The notes under the pieces: model-generated | The model's input: the letters and a program-made list of their open reading frames with translations, nothing else | What the model was told of the DNA's origin: nothing | Database searches by the model: none | Shown here: in pieces, positions 12,301 through 27,300 of the stretch | Position numbering within the stretch: position 1 is the stretch's first letter | Layout: each line of letters starts with the position of its first letter | Program-made: the position numbers and the translations under genes | From: Liolophura sinensis | Lineage: Eukaryota > Mollusca > Polyplacophora > Chitonida > Chitonidae | Length of the DNA: 64,000 bases | Assembly (NCBI RefSeq): GCF_032854445.1 | Contig: NC_088300.1 | Location: 15,567,570-15,631,569 of the forward strand | Reading direction: 5' to 3'

Positions 12301-15300
12301 CTGTATGATCATGTGTTGAACGATTTCATTCAATTACCTTGTTAAGACTAACCTGTAACTGGGCCGAACTAACTGCAGTATTGAAAACAGTCAAGAGATT
12401 GCCTGCAGTGACGAGAAAAGAAGAAACTGTTGACATATGTGACGGTGAGGTAAGCCGGATGACACAGCATGTTAACTTAAGTATGAGATATTATCAGGTT
12501 TTGTATTCTGATTTATGTGATCGATGCATCTTAACGTTGTTGATAATATTTCACTTCCAAGACAGCTGCCAGGTTTATGTAAAAAGACAAAACCATACGG
12601 AACCAGGGAGAACCACTTCCTCCACCAGCTACTCGATAAACGCGTTGCCATGAGGAAAATACCGCCACTCTACCAATTTGTTCTAAACAGTTCTCAAATT
12701 TTCCTGATTTGTGGGTACCGCGTAAAACGGTGTGCACTTTGGGGTTGATTTCATCGTCGCCCCTGCCCAAACATATCAAATCCACAAAAACATTTTTCCA
12801 CTAGTTTTACTACTACTTACTACTTACTATTTACATTAATCAGTATCAGCTTGGTCGTTGGACCACTGGATCAGGAAGTGGAAAGAGTTATACAGGGGTT
12901 TTTAGAGCATAGCATGGGTGTTGTTGGACATTAAAACTAAATATTTTTTGTTACAGGAAATGACCCGTGCGCTGATGCAGACCAAAAGTGTGGTCCCAAT
13001 TCGGACTGTATTCCACAAGGCGATAACTTCAAATGTGAATGTCGACCTGGCTACTTTAACGACGGCTCCTCGTGCCAAGGTAGAATAAACCCGAGCGAGG
13101 TGTTGCCAAAACTCATATGCAAGAACTAGAAACTTGTACTTAGATTTCATGATACATATACGTTTAGATTTTTTCATAAATTTAGTTCCTCGCCAATTGT
13201 AAAAATAGTTACAATGATCAGTGAATTGTCTTTTATGTATTTTTCTTTGAAATGTTAATTCGTGGTGTCTCGGCTATGAAGTTGTGTGGATTTAGTTCTC
13301 ATTATAAAACGGAAATTCTGATGAGTAAGTCTCTGGTTTGCTGAATTGTGGGATTGTTTGCACCACAGATTATAACGAATGTGAGTCTGTACCGAGTCCG
13401 TGTGACGAGAACGCCATATGTTACAATGTGGATGGATCGTTCGAGTGCCGATGTTCGGCGGGGTATACCGGGAATGGCCGAACCTGTGTCCGTAAGTTAT
13501 CTTCTCTTCTGTAGTGATACTGATAGTATCCAACAATCTGCTGGTCGTGCACCATTAGATCTGTGTGACTGTATGATTAACTCTTATCACTACTGAAATG
13601 TCAATTTACTTTATGAGAAAGAGCAATTTAAATGACATGTGCAAACAAAAACCTTTTTTGGAGCATTTTTTATGTATACGTGTATATTTTCTACAAATTC
13701 CATTTATTTGAACCAACAATGTTAACCAAAGGGGAACGCTCGTTTTACCTGTATCCCTTATTGGCTTCTCTGTAAGACAAACATTCATATCTTTCCATGG
13801 CATCGGATTTGCAAGTTGAATAAATACATGATTTCACGGTATCGCCAGCAAGGAGATGAAGAGCACAGTGAAACAAAAACACCAGTGGTACTTTGCAATT
13901 TATCGTGCTAACTTTCTTTCAAATATAGACCATAAATTATGTAGACCAGATAGGCCTGGAACACCAAGCCTTCGACTTTATCGTATAAAACTCTAACAGT
14001 TTGTTTATTTTATTTTATTTGATTGCTGTTTTACGCCGTACTCAAGAATATTTCATACGACGGCGGTCACCATTATGGTGGGAGAAAACCAACTCTAAAT
14101 GGGCTAATAACCTGATATAATCAGAATTAATGTACAAGCTGAGCCGTGATATAAGTATGAAATTTTCATTGCTTTGAGAAATTCGAAAAGCTACACCAGT
14201 CCTGTAACAAACAAGTTTGAAGTTCTAGTGTGTCTAGTGTGTAAAATTTATCAAAGCATTAAAGACTTCATTTGTACAGTACACAGGCTCCGGATGTGTG
14301 ATTGTGATTGTCGTGTGCTATAGATTGTTTGCAGAAGTTTTGTCAGTTAGTCAGTGCGTAGCGCCTTCAGCATGACCGCTCATGTAATATACATGTAGTT
14401 ACTGCACACGCTAGTTGTTACATGTATGGACTGCCCCACAGTGCTGCCACGTGAAACCGTGAAACCATTGCTATGTCAATGAATGCATTGTACGTGCTAC
14501 AGGAATGTAACCACTAAGGGCACAAAGTCTGCTGATCTGGACAGCAGAGCAGGTTGTGGGTGGGGGCGGGGGTCTCTTTTCTTGTCTCTTGAGTCATGGG
14601 AACTGTGGAATGCACACATAGGGGCATGTCAGTTAGGAAAGGTAGCCGTTGTTTGACCAGCCTGGGTTACCATACACTAAAAGCCCGTGGTTAAATAGTG
14701 AGTGGACATATGTGAGGTGTTTGTATAGAGTATCCATTCATTGTCCTGCCAGCCTATGCCTAAGGTTAGCATCACTTCTGCCTTGTGGGATTGATAAGTA
14801 AGGTTGGGCTATATGGCAGTTGATAGTTTTACTCCCCTTGCTAGCTTACAGGGACCCAGGGAATGGTTAGAGGGAGGGGATTATTGTTGCTGTATGACAT
14901 TTCAGGCATGGGTTAGTATTGTTATTGAGCTACTGAAAACAGAAATCTAATCATTTTCATTCTGTCGTCTCAGAGAATGGGACCTGTCCGTTTTTGGCGT
15001 ACATTCATGATGCGGGGAATTGAGTGTAACATAGAAAACGTGTCCCATGAATACAGTTGGGTTGTGTGGGTAAACAGACTGTAATTCTCCCCATGTGTGC
15101 ACATTAGGTTCATGTCTAAGTGACGGTTATCTTTAGGGGCCGCCCAGCGTTGTGGAGAGTTCTCCTGTCACTTGAACGCGCGCTGTGTGTTCAACAATGA
15201 CGCTGGCTACCCTATCTGCGAGTGCAATCCGGGCTATACTGGCGACGGCAGCGTGTGTACACGCACAGGTAGGCTCCATTCCACCACGAGGATCCCAACT

Positions 15301-18300
15301 TGCCAGGCCCAACAGGAACTACCTCTAACCCTAACGATTTACCAGTTACAAAGTTTAACCAGTTGGCTGCCGACATGTGCTTATTAGATATCCTTAAATA
15401 CCCGCCTTACAAAGCTGTCTCAACGGTACGTCATGCACGTCTTCATTGCACGTTGCCATGGATATTACGCCAGATGCGTGTTGTGACTGCTTCGTAAGCG
15501 ACTATAATGCTACATTTCACACCGCTTCGATTCTCCCTGCTTGACACTTCTTATCTGTCCCACCCGCAAACCTTGCTTTTTTATTCCTTACTTTTCCTAT
15601 TATTCCAGCCATTATTACAAAATATGCCATGAAACCAAGGTAGGCCTATCTATACAGTGACAAAATTTACTCTTTATTTCGTAATCGCTAGCTTGTTTGC
15701 TTTACAACCTCTTCGTATGCACACTTATTACACTAGTTAATTTTCACTAAGGTTAAAAGAAGCTGATAAATACTATAAAGGCATCAGTTGCCTGCTTTGT
15801 TATACTTTAGATCACAAGATTGGCACAAGCTTCAGCACAAGTTTCACATTCATGGATTTCAAAGCCTCTCACAAAGTGACAAAACGTTCCCCAAATTTGT
15901 GCGTTGGATAGTGTGAGACTATGACAAAATGTGACATAAAACAAACTGAGCTTCAAAATTTAATTTGTACTTCTTCTCTAAAGATTGTAAATATACTGTG
16001 TATATGGAGTGACTATGAAACCCATCGCTGATGTATAAATAATGCTAGTATTGGGTCTCGTGTATGAGGTGATAAAGTGTTACGCACAATCTGTCTTGTG
16101 GTCTCTGGACCACTCCAAATAACATTCAGTTTGTAAACTATTTTCCAGATCCTTTTGTATATTTAGTAATATTGGTATTGAGCGCCTTACTAAATGGGTG
16201 ACAGATGTGGTTGATATCCACTCTGCAACTAATCAATTCGAAGGGAGGTGAATTGTTTACGCTCTCTGAAAAGGTATATTGGCTAGATTCCCACCACTGA
16301 ACTGATTGCAAAGAAAAAGCAGAGCAGCAAAACAATGGCATATAAGGGAAATTTTGTGACAGGGAGTATTACTCCATTCTTTAGATAATTAATTAGCGAA
16401 TTTCACCGCACTTCTACTTCACTTCAGTTTGTTTTGTAGAATCATAGCACAAGTTAAAATCACACATTTTGAGAACGTCCGTTACCGTTCGAAGTGCATG
16501 TACGGGGACAGTTAAGGCTTTCACCTAAGTCACTGTCTGCCATGGATATGAAACAGGATCTATTTGTGACTTTTGTTTTAGAATGGGGTGTCACCCTGAC
16601 TTCATAGTCGAGGCAAAGTGCCAAAATATGAGGTATTTTACGTTTAAATCTGACGTCACAAGTTGTGTAAACAAAGACCGTCGATCTTCAAAGCGCATTT
16701 GGTTAAACCCTTTAAAAGAAGCCAATTTAAAGCAAAAAAGCGCCATATATATGCATTTTGTTAATTTCAATTCCCATTAGATACTGCTACTTTGGTATAG
16801 TAAAAGCCGAGTTCCAAAATTTTGATGTACACCAGCATATGCGTTGTTTCTTGGAGTATAACTATTTCTGTTGTAAACATTTGTACGGAGTCACGTGATT
16901 TAACTGATGCCAAAGACATTTATACGTTTGTTGATATGAAGTAAAGGTCGCGCAAACTTCCAATCGAGCAAACTGGCCTGCGGTGAACTGAAAAGTGAAA
17001 ACAACACTAGACCGATATTTGGTAAAAGTCGATCAGCGCAAACCCAGTGGAACATTTGATATTATTTTAAAATAGCCCAAATAATTAGCCCCCACAAAAT
17101 GTCAGCCTTGTCTGTGTACGTGTTACCGTTCAAACTCGTTTATTTACAGTTCCTAAAACTTATATAGCTGATCGCATTATGACTTTTTCAAACTTTATAA
17201 TTATTTTAACTTTAAATAATACAGATGTATAATATTTAATGAAAGGTAATAATTTGAGCAATTCTTGGTAAACCGTGATTAACGAAGTTGGGGGCTGAAT
17301 GATCCAAAATGCCCCTCACTATTGCGATCGCTGTGAGTTCGTCAAGCTCATGATGGCTTCCTTTCCGGCCGGACGTGGGAAGGCCTGTCAGCAACATGCG
17401 GGTGGTCGTGGGTTTTCCCTGTGATCTGCCCGGTTTCCTCCCTCCATCATGCGGGCCGCTGTTGTATAAGTGGAATATCCTTGAGTACGGCGTAAAACAT
17501 CAATCAAATAAATAAACTGACGAATTTGGATGTGAAGAAATGTTTACTTTTCTATCACTTCACATATAGTAAAATTAATGATGTAGTCATAAACGTCATC
17601 GTCGAAGCCACAAAGATTTATCGTATGATGGTAAACGGTCACCGTGCATTATCGCTTGTCTGCTCACCCCGACCCCGTCCCCCCACCCCCACCCCCACCC
17701 CTCCAATGTACTATATCTGCCTATATCTGTTATTTGAATTACCAACCAATATCTCAATGTACGTATCCGCTATCGCAGAACTTTCCCATTGCTGTAACCT
17801 ATATTACTTTACTAATCTGTATTTATTACTCAACATAGATCAAAGGTAAGTGAAACTGTCTAGCCTAGGCCTCGTCTCCGCCATTGTAATCGCACTGTTT
17901 GGTAAGCACGAGTATGACACTATCGGCTAATAGAAGAGTTTCGAACACTTTTACTGCTTTAGGTGAAAAAGTCCTACTGTATTATGTGATGTGTCAAAAA
18001 TCTTAGGCAACTATTGTGGGATTACATTTACTATAACATAAACGTCTGGAAAAAGTTTGGCAAAAAGTTATTTAGTGTAGACAAAATTGAAGAGCTCATC
18101 TTTTACGAACGTCAGAACTTTCTAAGGGAAAGGGGTGTCATTTTTGCCTCTGGAACATGGTGAGACAGGTCATTGTTAAAGTAATGTCTGCGAAGGTAGC
18201 CTAGCATTTTTCTTAAGTCACATGATACAGGAGGATTGTTTTCACCTTCAATGAAAAAAGAGTTGTAACTCCACAGTCCCCTGCCGATAGTTTGAGCGGC

Positions 18301-21300
18301 ATGTCTATGTATCCTGTATGTAGATATTTTAGATGGCATTGTAATATTGTAGATGACATTGTAATATTTTGGATGGCATTGTTATATTTTGGATAGCTTA
18401 TTGAAATTTTAGATGACATTGCAATATTTTGGAAGGCATTGTGTTATATTGTAGATGGCATTGTAACATTTTAGACGGCATTGTAATATTTTGGATGGTT
18501 TGTGAAATTTTAAATTACATTGCAATAATTTGGATGGCTTTGTAATATTTTAAATGGCTTTGTAATATTTAGATGGCATTGTATGATTTAATTAATTAAA
18601 AGTTATATGCACAACTGCTTCTGAAGCCTTATTGCACATTTCCTGGATCGTTGTTTTCTGTTGTTGCAGATCTAATCTCACGCTTAGATTCTCACTATGC
18701 AAATTAAAAGGAATGTCGTGAATGGCAAATATTAAACAGCTTGCCATATAATAGAGAAAGGACAAAATGCAAGGGTCTGCGATGTCGTGTCAAAGAAAAA
18801 AACTTATGTTTGGAAAGAGTAGACCACATCCAGGCTGGGGTATAATTTTCTTACATCCCGCCTCTGTTGCAGTTGATCGCCAATGCGGAGACTACTTCTG
18901 CGACTCGGATGCTCACTGTACCTTCAATGACCGCCTGCGTACTCCGATTTGCGAATGTAACCCAGGGTTTATCGGTAACGGCGAGATATGTGCGGCTGTG
19001 GGTAAGTAGTGCGTGCACAGTACACTGAGGGAAGTGAAGATTTGTTACATGATCATGGGGAAGTGTGTTTACATCTTTCATTGGTTTTCACGTCAGTTAC
19101 TCAAGAATTTATCACTAATATGAAGGCGACGGGGTCAGGTTTATGGCTAAAGTTCACCGTAATGTGACTTCAAACACCAGCCGAAAGAGCGAGAGCTGGA
19201 TTCAAACATTTCTCTTCAATGTTCAATGGGTTGACAGTGGCAATGAGCTTGTGCTTTTACCATCTTAGACATGGGAAAATTGTATTGAAATTCTGGACAA
19301 TGTATCACAGTCTTTGAAAATGTGTGTCAAACGGCGAGGAGAATTATCAAGTGTAATGAAAGCTCATCTTTGGCAAAAAATCTTCAAGTAGTAAGATTTA
19401 AGTATTTAAGCTTTTGAGAGAAGTATATAATCTCAGCACGTCTTTGATCAGAGCTACTGTAACATTTGCTTATACAGGTTGCTTTAGCCCTTGCTCTGTT
19501 GACAGGGCATGTACAGGCATATCTAATATTGTGATTAGAAGTTGACCTTCATCAGTAGAAATTTGGCACAGTTGTATTGATCAGTACAAAGTACAGGCGT
19601 AGCTTATATCGTACCCTGACCGTCAGCATCCAGTAACAGGGGAATCAATGTTAAACAAAATGTTAGGGATGGTATCTCAAAACGTACTGCATTTATTGGG
19701 CTCATGGTTTGCACACGTGTAAACTACACTAATACGAGGAGGATATTCCATCATTGATGCACTGTGTGCATATTAAACAATGTAAATTACCATATTCCAG
19801 GCTTAGTGTAATGTGCATTAGGATACAAAGTTAAACAAAATGATAGAGATGGTATCTCAAATGGACACCAGGTGTTGACCTGAAGTTTTACATGAATATA
19901 AAGCACAATGAAACAAAGGTCAAATTATCAAATTTACGATTTCAATACTTTATGTATTGGGGTGAAGTTTTGCATTTGTGTGTCTCCTACAGGCGAGGTC
20001 TTTGGTAGCCTAGCTGCCAAGTCTAAGTTTATTTACTGGTTAATTTAGCCCCCGATCGATATTGGCAGAATCTAACATCGAACATCTAGGTTTGAATATT
20101 ATTGGGATTAAGACATTTCTCGAAATCTCTTGTATCTGCCGAGTGTTTTCAACATCTTTTTTCAACATCTGATTATAGCAGAAAGAGTACTTTGTTAGTG
20201 TTGGTGGCATAAGCCTCTCTCGTTTGACCTTCAGAGTTTGGCTGTAACGAGGTGAACAACTGTGACTCTAACGCCGAATGTCAGTTGGACGAGGATGAAC
20301 AACGCTACGTGTGCGTGTGCAACGACGGGTATAGTGGGGACGGCGTCACCTGTGAGGAGGCTGGAGACCGTAAGTATCCCAAGTGCTCGGTGATCTGGAA
20401 GCTATAGATGTAAGCATGAAGACCTTTAGCAGTTTTCCGACCAGACCAATAAGAAGCCAGTTTTACAATATAGAAGAGTAGGCCTACAACAAAAAGATAA
20501 AAACGACAATTCGAGCTAAGCTGGCAAATGCTAACGTACACTTATATCCTACCTAACTATATCATACCTCAGGAGTTACCTCAGCCTGCAGTCTGTTCCC
20601 CAGACTTGATCTGTTAGGGCACATGCAGTTTACACCACACAGAACTATAAATTGTACGAAAACAGATCCGTAAATTCAGCTCTCCTAATGTTTCCAACCT
20701 GTTATAATTGGTAAAGTGAATACAAAGAAATGCCAATTAGACTAAGGATAGTTTTCCGATGGATTGTGAAAGATAGGTTTCTCCAAAGACGTTAAGTAAT
20801 TCTGCTTCCTTCCATTCATGGTAACCTGTCCGTGGTCGACTGTGTCCTACCTTTATCTCACAAGATTTTCTATTTAGTTTCATTTAGTAAAGCTTAAGCT
20901 TTAAGAATTACTGGACTTTGATAAGATGGTTTTAAAATGTTCCTAACTTTGAAACTGTAGATCTTTGCTGAGCGGTATGCTTTTGCTTCGGTAGCAAATC
21001 TCCAAAACAGTGTTAAATACTGTTAAGCATTTCCATTTCAGAGCATTTCAGATGGTTTTAAAATGTTCCTAACTTTGAAACTGTAGATCTTTGCTGAGTG
21101 GTATGCTTTTGCTTCGGTAACAAATCTCCAAAACAATGTTAAATACTGTTAAGCATTTCCATTTCAGAGCATTTCAGATGGTTTTAAAATGTTCCTAACT
21201 TTGAAACTGTAGATCTTTGCTGAGTGTATGCTTTTGCTTCGGTAACAAATCTCCAAAACAATGTTAAATACTGTTAAGCATTTCCGTCCTGATATATATA

Positions 21301-24300
21301 TTGGTGTCTTGTAGCATTTAATGTCTGAATGACATCACTCATTACAGCACGCCCTCCGGATTACAGTAAGTTTAAGTGAAAACTCAGTTCATGTAAACCT
21401 TTCATTTACATTGTGTACAGATCGCCAATGCGCGGCCAAACATGGCATCTGCGCCTGACTATGTGCAGCCAAACATTGCTTCTGCGGTTGACTAATTACA
21501 AAATTGCCAACTGCTTTGCAATGCCACACATATTATGCCTGTATAGTACTTATGGCCTGGGAAGATTATGGAGTAAACGTCGGCGAAGTTTTTAAAATCT
21601 TTAATTGAGACTCTTCTAAAGCTTTGTGTTGACTTCGTTGGAATATCGACCTTAGTTACATATACAAGAATATCTCTAACGTCTTGGTAACTCCATCCGG
21701 CATAAAGGGATCAACCGCTTTTCAGGAGCTTCATGCTTGTGCTTTCAACGCTTTTTTATAACATTGTCGCGCCATAGAAACTGCAGAATATGTGTCATGT
21801 CTCACAGAACTGAAGTCAAGAGTTTAAAGAATTCCTGTTTTGTGTGAGTAGTTTACTAGGCTATGTGGGCAGTGTACACACGTTTGTACATCATGGTGTA
21901 TTCCTAATTTACTTCCTATACGCTTTATTCAGGATTATTTTTATTCAAATCAATAACCAGAAGTCCTTATACTGTGTATCGGGAGCCCTTGATTTAATTA
22001 CATGCTTATCAGTTTTGCCTGCTATGTAAAGGAAGGCACTGTTCACATATGGTTCAACTGACATGAAAGCAAAAGCATCAGTGAGGTATAATTGTAATAC
22101 TGAACATAAAACTTTGTGATGGCGACCCTCGTTTTGGGGGCGCAGTATTATAGTATGTGTAGGTCTTTTCACACCATCCCGCTTTGGTACTTTCCTGCTT
22201 TTGGCTTGTCAGCCGCCGCCGCTTCCATGCACTTCCCCACCTTCTGTTCTTCCAGCTGACATAAACTGCCGGAACTGCGACCCGAATGCCCGCTGTGCCT
22301 ATGACGTGAATCGGTTTGTGTTCCACTGTCAGTGTAAGGAGGGGTACACTGGGGATGGAAACACCTGCTCTGTGATAGGTAAGGTCTTCACGCCTCCCAG
22401 GTAAAGTCAATGTGTGACAGGTAACGTTTTATCCGGTTACGGGGCTTTTCCGCTCAACAGCATCGCGCATGTCTTGCTTTATGCTTATATCTGTTATATT
22501 AATTCAGATAAGAACATGACCTTATGTGCCGAGATATGCAAACTATTTTCACTGTCAACGACTGTTATATATTTGGTAATATATTGACGTTTCTCTGAGA
22601 AGTGAATTGAAATGGCAGTGTTTTAATACGAGTTTTAATGTTTTGTGTGAGTAAAATGGTTGATAGTTAGGTATAATGTACCGTGTTTAAAGGATGCATG
22701 AGAAGAAACTCCTAACGAACAGTCTGATTTTTAGGGAAATTAAGAAACTTACGTCAAAAGCAATGTTTTCGTTTTTTGAAGCATTTTTTTATATGTCTTA
22801 ATAAACTTTCTGTTTTGTGTGTATTTGGTGTCATTGGTCGGAAATTTTCGGGAATGACGTCATTGATGAACTTACTGGGATCGTGGCACCTGCTTAACGG
22901 TCCATATTTGGGCTCATTTCATCATACAGACCTATCAGTTATTGTAGATTTAACAGAATATTTCAGAGGTGGCACGACTTATTTCGGTAGCCAAATGTTC
23001 TTAACTGCTTTTACAACAATGGCAGTTTTAGCACGGATATGTCATAAATTGTATAAATGGCGTTGTTTTTTTGTTTGTTTTTTTTCAGAAAACGGAAACC
23101 GAATCAGATTTTATAAACTTTTTAATCCCTAACGTATGAAAAGATGCATTTTATAAATTTTTCTCATGCATGTGAACTGTAATTTTAAAATCATTACTAT
23201 TGACTTGATCTAGATGGCTTACCAACGGACATTTGTCGACGATGTGACAGAAATGCAGAATGTGTGTATGACCAATCACAGGATCGATACGGGTGTCGCT
23301 GCGTGGCTGGTTACCGTGGTGACGGTTACCGCTGCGACGCCATCGACTGTCGTCTGCTCAATGATTGTGATGGAAACGCGCGGTGTGAACCCGACCGAGA
23401 GACAAACTCCTACCAGTGCCGTTGCAACCCAGGATACCAAGGTACCTACATGAGCAAAAAAATGAAAAGCTTTAGTTCCTTAATCTTATTCTGCTTTATT
23501 ACGGGCAATCCACGGTAAGATAAATTATTCATACCAAGGCTGTCAGATGAAATCGATATTATATGTAGGCCCAATGTGTTTGGTAGTTTTAATCAACACA
23601 CTGTACGAAACACACCAACACAGAAAATGGTCAGAATAATCATTGGGATACTTTGATAATGATGACTTTATGGCTGTGATCAAAACAATCAAAGTATGTC
23701 CTGGTAGTTTTTAACTTACTCGCCAACCCAAATTAACATAATAGCTCATGTACCATATTTTGCAAATACGATTATGAGTAGTGTACAGAAGTACATTTAC
23801 ATGCTAAAGAACGTTACCTGCTAATCTTAACCTGTGTTTAACTTTGGTTTCTCAGGAGACGGTCGTACATGTGTAGCGGGAGGCTGTAACGTCCTAAATG
23901 ACTGTGACCGTAATGCACGCTGTATAGAAGACCCCCGGGATCCCCGTCTTTACACCTGTGTCTGTAACCCCGGGTACGACGGAGACGGAAAAGTCTGCCT
24001 GCAAAGATGTAAGACGAGGGGCATTCTTTTTTGTGGAAGTTTTGTTTGGAAAACGCCCTGTTCGCTTTCTTGCAAGCATTTTTTGTTATGACATGGGCAT
24101 TCAATTATTCTTCAACGAATATATAACTGAAAACATCAATAAAGACAAACTCACCCTTGTTATAACACTATTAACAACGCAACAAAACAGTGTCAATAGA
24201 AATTCCTCTTTCATTTGTATTTACAAGATATACGTGTACGTATGGGTATAGAAAGATGTGTTTTCTGGATAACAAATTGTGCCACTAGCCCTGTGATCAT

Positions 24301-27300
24301 CTAAGGTCATAGTGTGTATATAAAACTGATTTTTGCTCTAAAGATCTTTGAACATGTGACACGTCGCCCATAGGCCAGGTATGCACAACAGCTGTGGTCT
24401 TGTGATTCAGCTTTGCTCTTGTTGTTGTTTCAGTGATACCATGTAACCAGGTCAATAATTGTGACCCCAACGCTGAATGTCTTTACGACCCGGATTCCCA
24501 AGGTTACCGCTGCGTCTGTAGACGTGGTTACCTTGGAGACGGACTGCGCTGTAGAAGGCGAGGTAAGTCAGTAAGAATCTATCACACAGTGAAATCCATA
24601 ATGAAAAATTGGGTTGGTCTAAAACCGTGGAGTTGTACTCTTAACACAACAGTTCTTGATGGTCTCAAATAAAAGTTGCTAAGATCAAACTACCCATTGA
24701 TTAACTATCAGTTTAGTAACTTTCTCGGTGGTAGTCAGTGCCTGATTTTATGTAATAGGCGAAGGACCTCATGGTGGCCTATTTCCTTTGTGAAACAATA
24801 GTTCAAGAAAACGTATTAATACTGATTTTTCTTTGCATATAACCCAAGTTGAAATCACATAACTTACCTGTGTCTGTTGTTGTTGAACTTATTGTTGTAG
24901 ATTATGACTGTCGCTCAGAGCCCGGCCTGTGCTCCCCAAGTGCCACATGTGTGCAGAACCAGGATGTCTTCGTCTGCTTGTGTAACCAAGGTTACGAAGG
25001 AGATGGCAGGTCTTGCAGACGTATGTATTCCGTCAAAATTTTCAGAACGATCAACAAAATTCCATCATGTACCAATATGTTGGCCAGCATTATGGTGGGA
25101 GGAAACCGGGCAGAGCCCGGGGAATCCCACGACCATCCGCAGGTTGTTGGTAGACTTTCCCACTTACGGCCGGAGAGGAAGCCAGCAGGAGCTGAACTTG
25201 AACTCACGGCGACCGCAAGATGAGAATTGTGACTCAACATTCAGGTGTATATTGATCTATGTCTATTGCTGTTTCTTTCACCACTGAGTAAATCCTTGAG
25301 GAGGAAATTCTGTTAACACATAACGCATGCGCCACAGGAAATATTATGTGTAAATACTGAATGACAGTGTAGGATTTGTCTTCCAGCGTTAGACCAATCT
25401 GACGGGGACTTTCTGGTGTACGCTCAGGGCATGTCCATCATGAGGGTACCCTTTGACAGACAACAGGGACCAGGCCAACAGATTCTCTACATCCCAGGTA
25501 TCCCATTAAAATGCTCACTGACGTTCGTCATTCTGGTGAAAACAAAGTGTTGAAAGCGGAGACGCTTTGATTGATGTAATAGCGAATGATTTAACAACAT
25601 TCTGTATGAAGCTCGAGATAGAAGATCACCCAGACTCATGTTGCTTTTGATAGACTTCTAATTCGTTCGAAATTGTTTGAGGGAAATGAAAAAGATGACC
25701 AAATGCATTTTATATGCCTACTACTCCCACTTGCAGTTAATTGCCAAATTGTGGTAAATTTTGAAATGTCATGCCCATTCTTAATTTGTAATATTTTGGT
25801 CCATAGCATTTAATTTGATGAAACATGTTTGCTTGTACACAAATGCAAATCGATACATAAATTGATACTAGGGTGATTTTATTTTCTGTTCAGGTCAGAC
25901 TGCCATAGCTGTGGACTTTGACTGCTACGAACGATTCATCTACTGGACGGATGTATCAGAAGGAACGATCAGTCGTGCGCGCACAGATGGAAGTGATGCG
26001 GAAGTTTTAGTGTCTGGTAAACAATTTGTCATGTCATTCAGAGCATAAATGAATTACTGTTCCATTCAGATTGCATCCCATATCATACATGACTTTGATT
26101 GGTGTTGTATAATTTATAGTGAATAAAATTGGATACACCTCAGCAGAATCCGCGGCCTACGGACACTCGCTGGAGAATTTCCAGGACTAAAACTCAAGAT
26201 GGAACTTCATTCCAGCTGACCAAGCGCACCATGAAGATTACAGTAGTTTCTCAAACATCCTTCCGTATTAAATCTAGATGGAGATTGAATAAGTCTTCGG
26301 GTTAAAACCTAAAACCTTGGGGCGTAGATTTCCCTGGTCGAATGCAAGTTGCATTCAGTTCATATTAATATTTATCGGTATGTTAATATAAAATTATCTT
26401 CCCAATAAAGGCTTTGTACATGTAGACCTGAGCTACCTGGGATTAACAACTCCCTTGTTCTCTCCCCAGACGGTCTGAGCTCCCCCGAGGGTGTAGCAGT
26501 AGATTGGCTTAGCAGGAACTTGTACTGGACGGATTCGGGTGTGGACAGGATCGAGGTGGCCCGACTGGACGGCACCTACAGACGGACACTGTTTGATCAA
26601 GGCCTGGTGAATCCACGCTCCATCGTCCTTAACCCATCGCGAGGGTATGTATCTATGGGTATCAAATAGAAGATGAGATACAGACTTGCAAAGTTTTATT
26701 TATACATATAATCCTGTATTCCATCATTTGGGTCAGTTTCAAGAAGTCCAAAAAGCATTTCATGAATATCCTATATCACAAAGAATGGCGAGGCTCTGTT
26801 TAATCACTCTTCAATCACAATTCTTTCAAGGTCACGATGCATGTTGAACATATTTACAGTCATTTAAAATTTGATCATGTCTGTAACATGACTTAATGGA
26901 ATAGTATCCTGGTCATGTATACTTTTTATGGACTAAGCTGCCTCTTCTAAAATTCTGTTAAATTTGCATTTTGAATGATTTCAATAGTTACAGGTAGCGC
27001 TGCATATTTTAATGAGCCATACGTTTTACACTTACTTTAGAATGCGGTTGTAGCAAATCTCAACCTTTCTTGCTTTTTTTGTTTTCAGAGTCTTCTACTG
27101 GAGTGACTGGAACCGTGCCGATCCTAAAATCGAAAGAGCTAACATGGACGGCAGCGAGAGAGAAATCTTTGTCCAGTCTGACATCAGTCTACCAAATGCT
27201 TTAACTCTGGACACGAGAGCTCAGCAGCTCTGCTGGGGAGATGCAGGTTAGTGGTATGATGTAAACTTGTTCTTGCGCTGTTGGCATTAAGTACGCATGT

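Noticed and set aside
24904..25287. Plus-strand open frame of 127 codons around a nidogen exon
   Set aside because: Wrong frame for the EGF encoded there; its second half is a reversed SINE.
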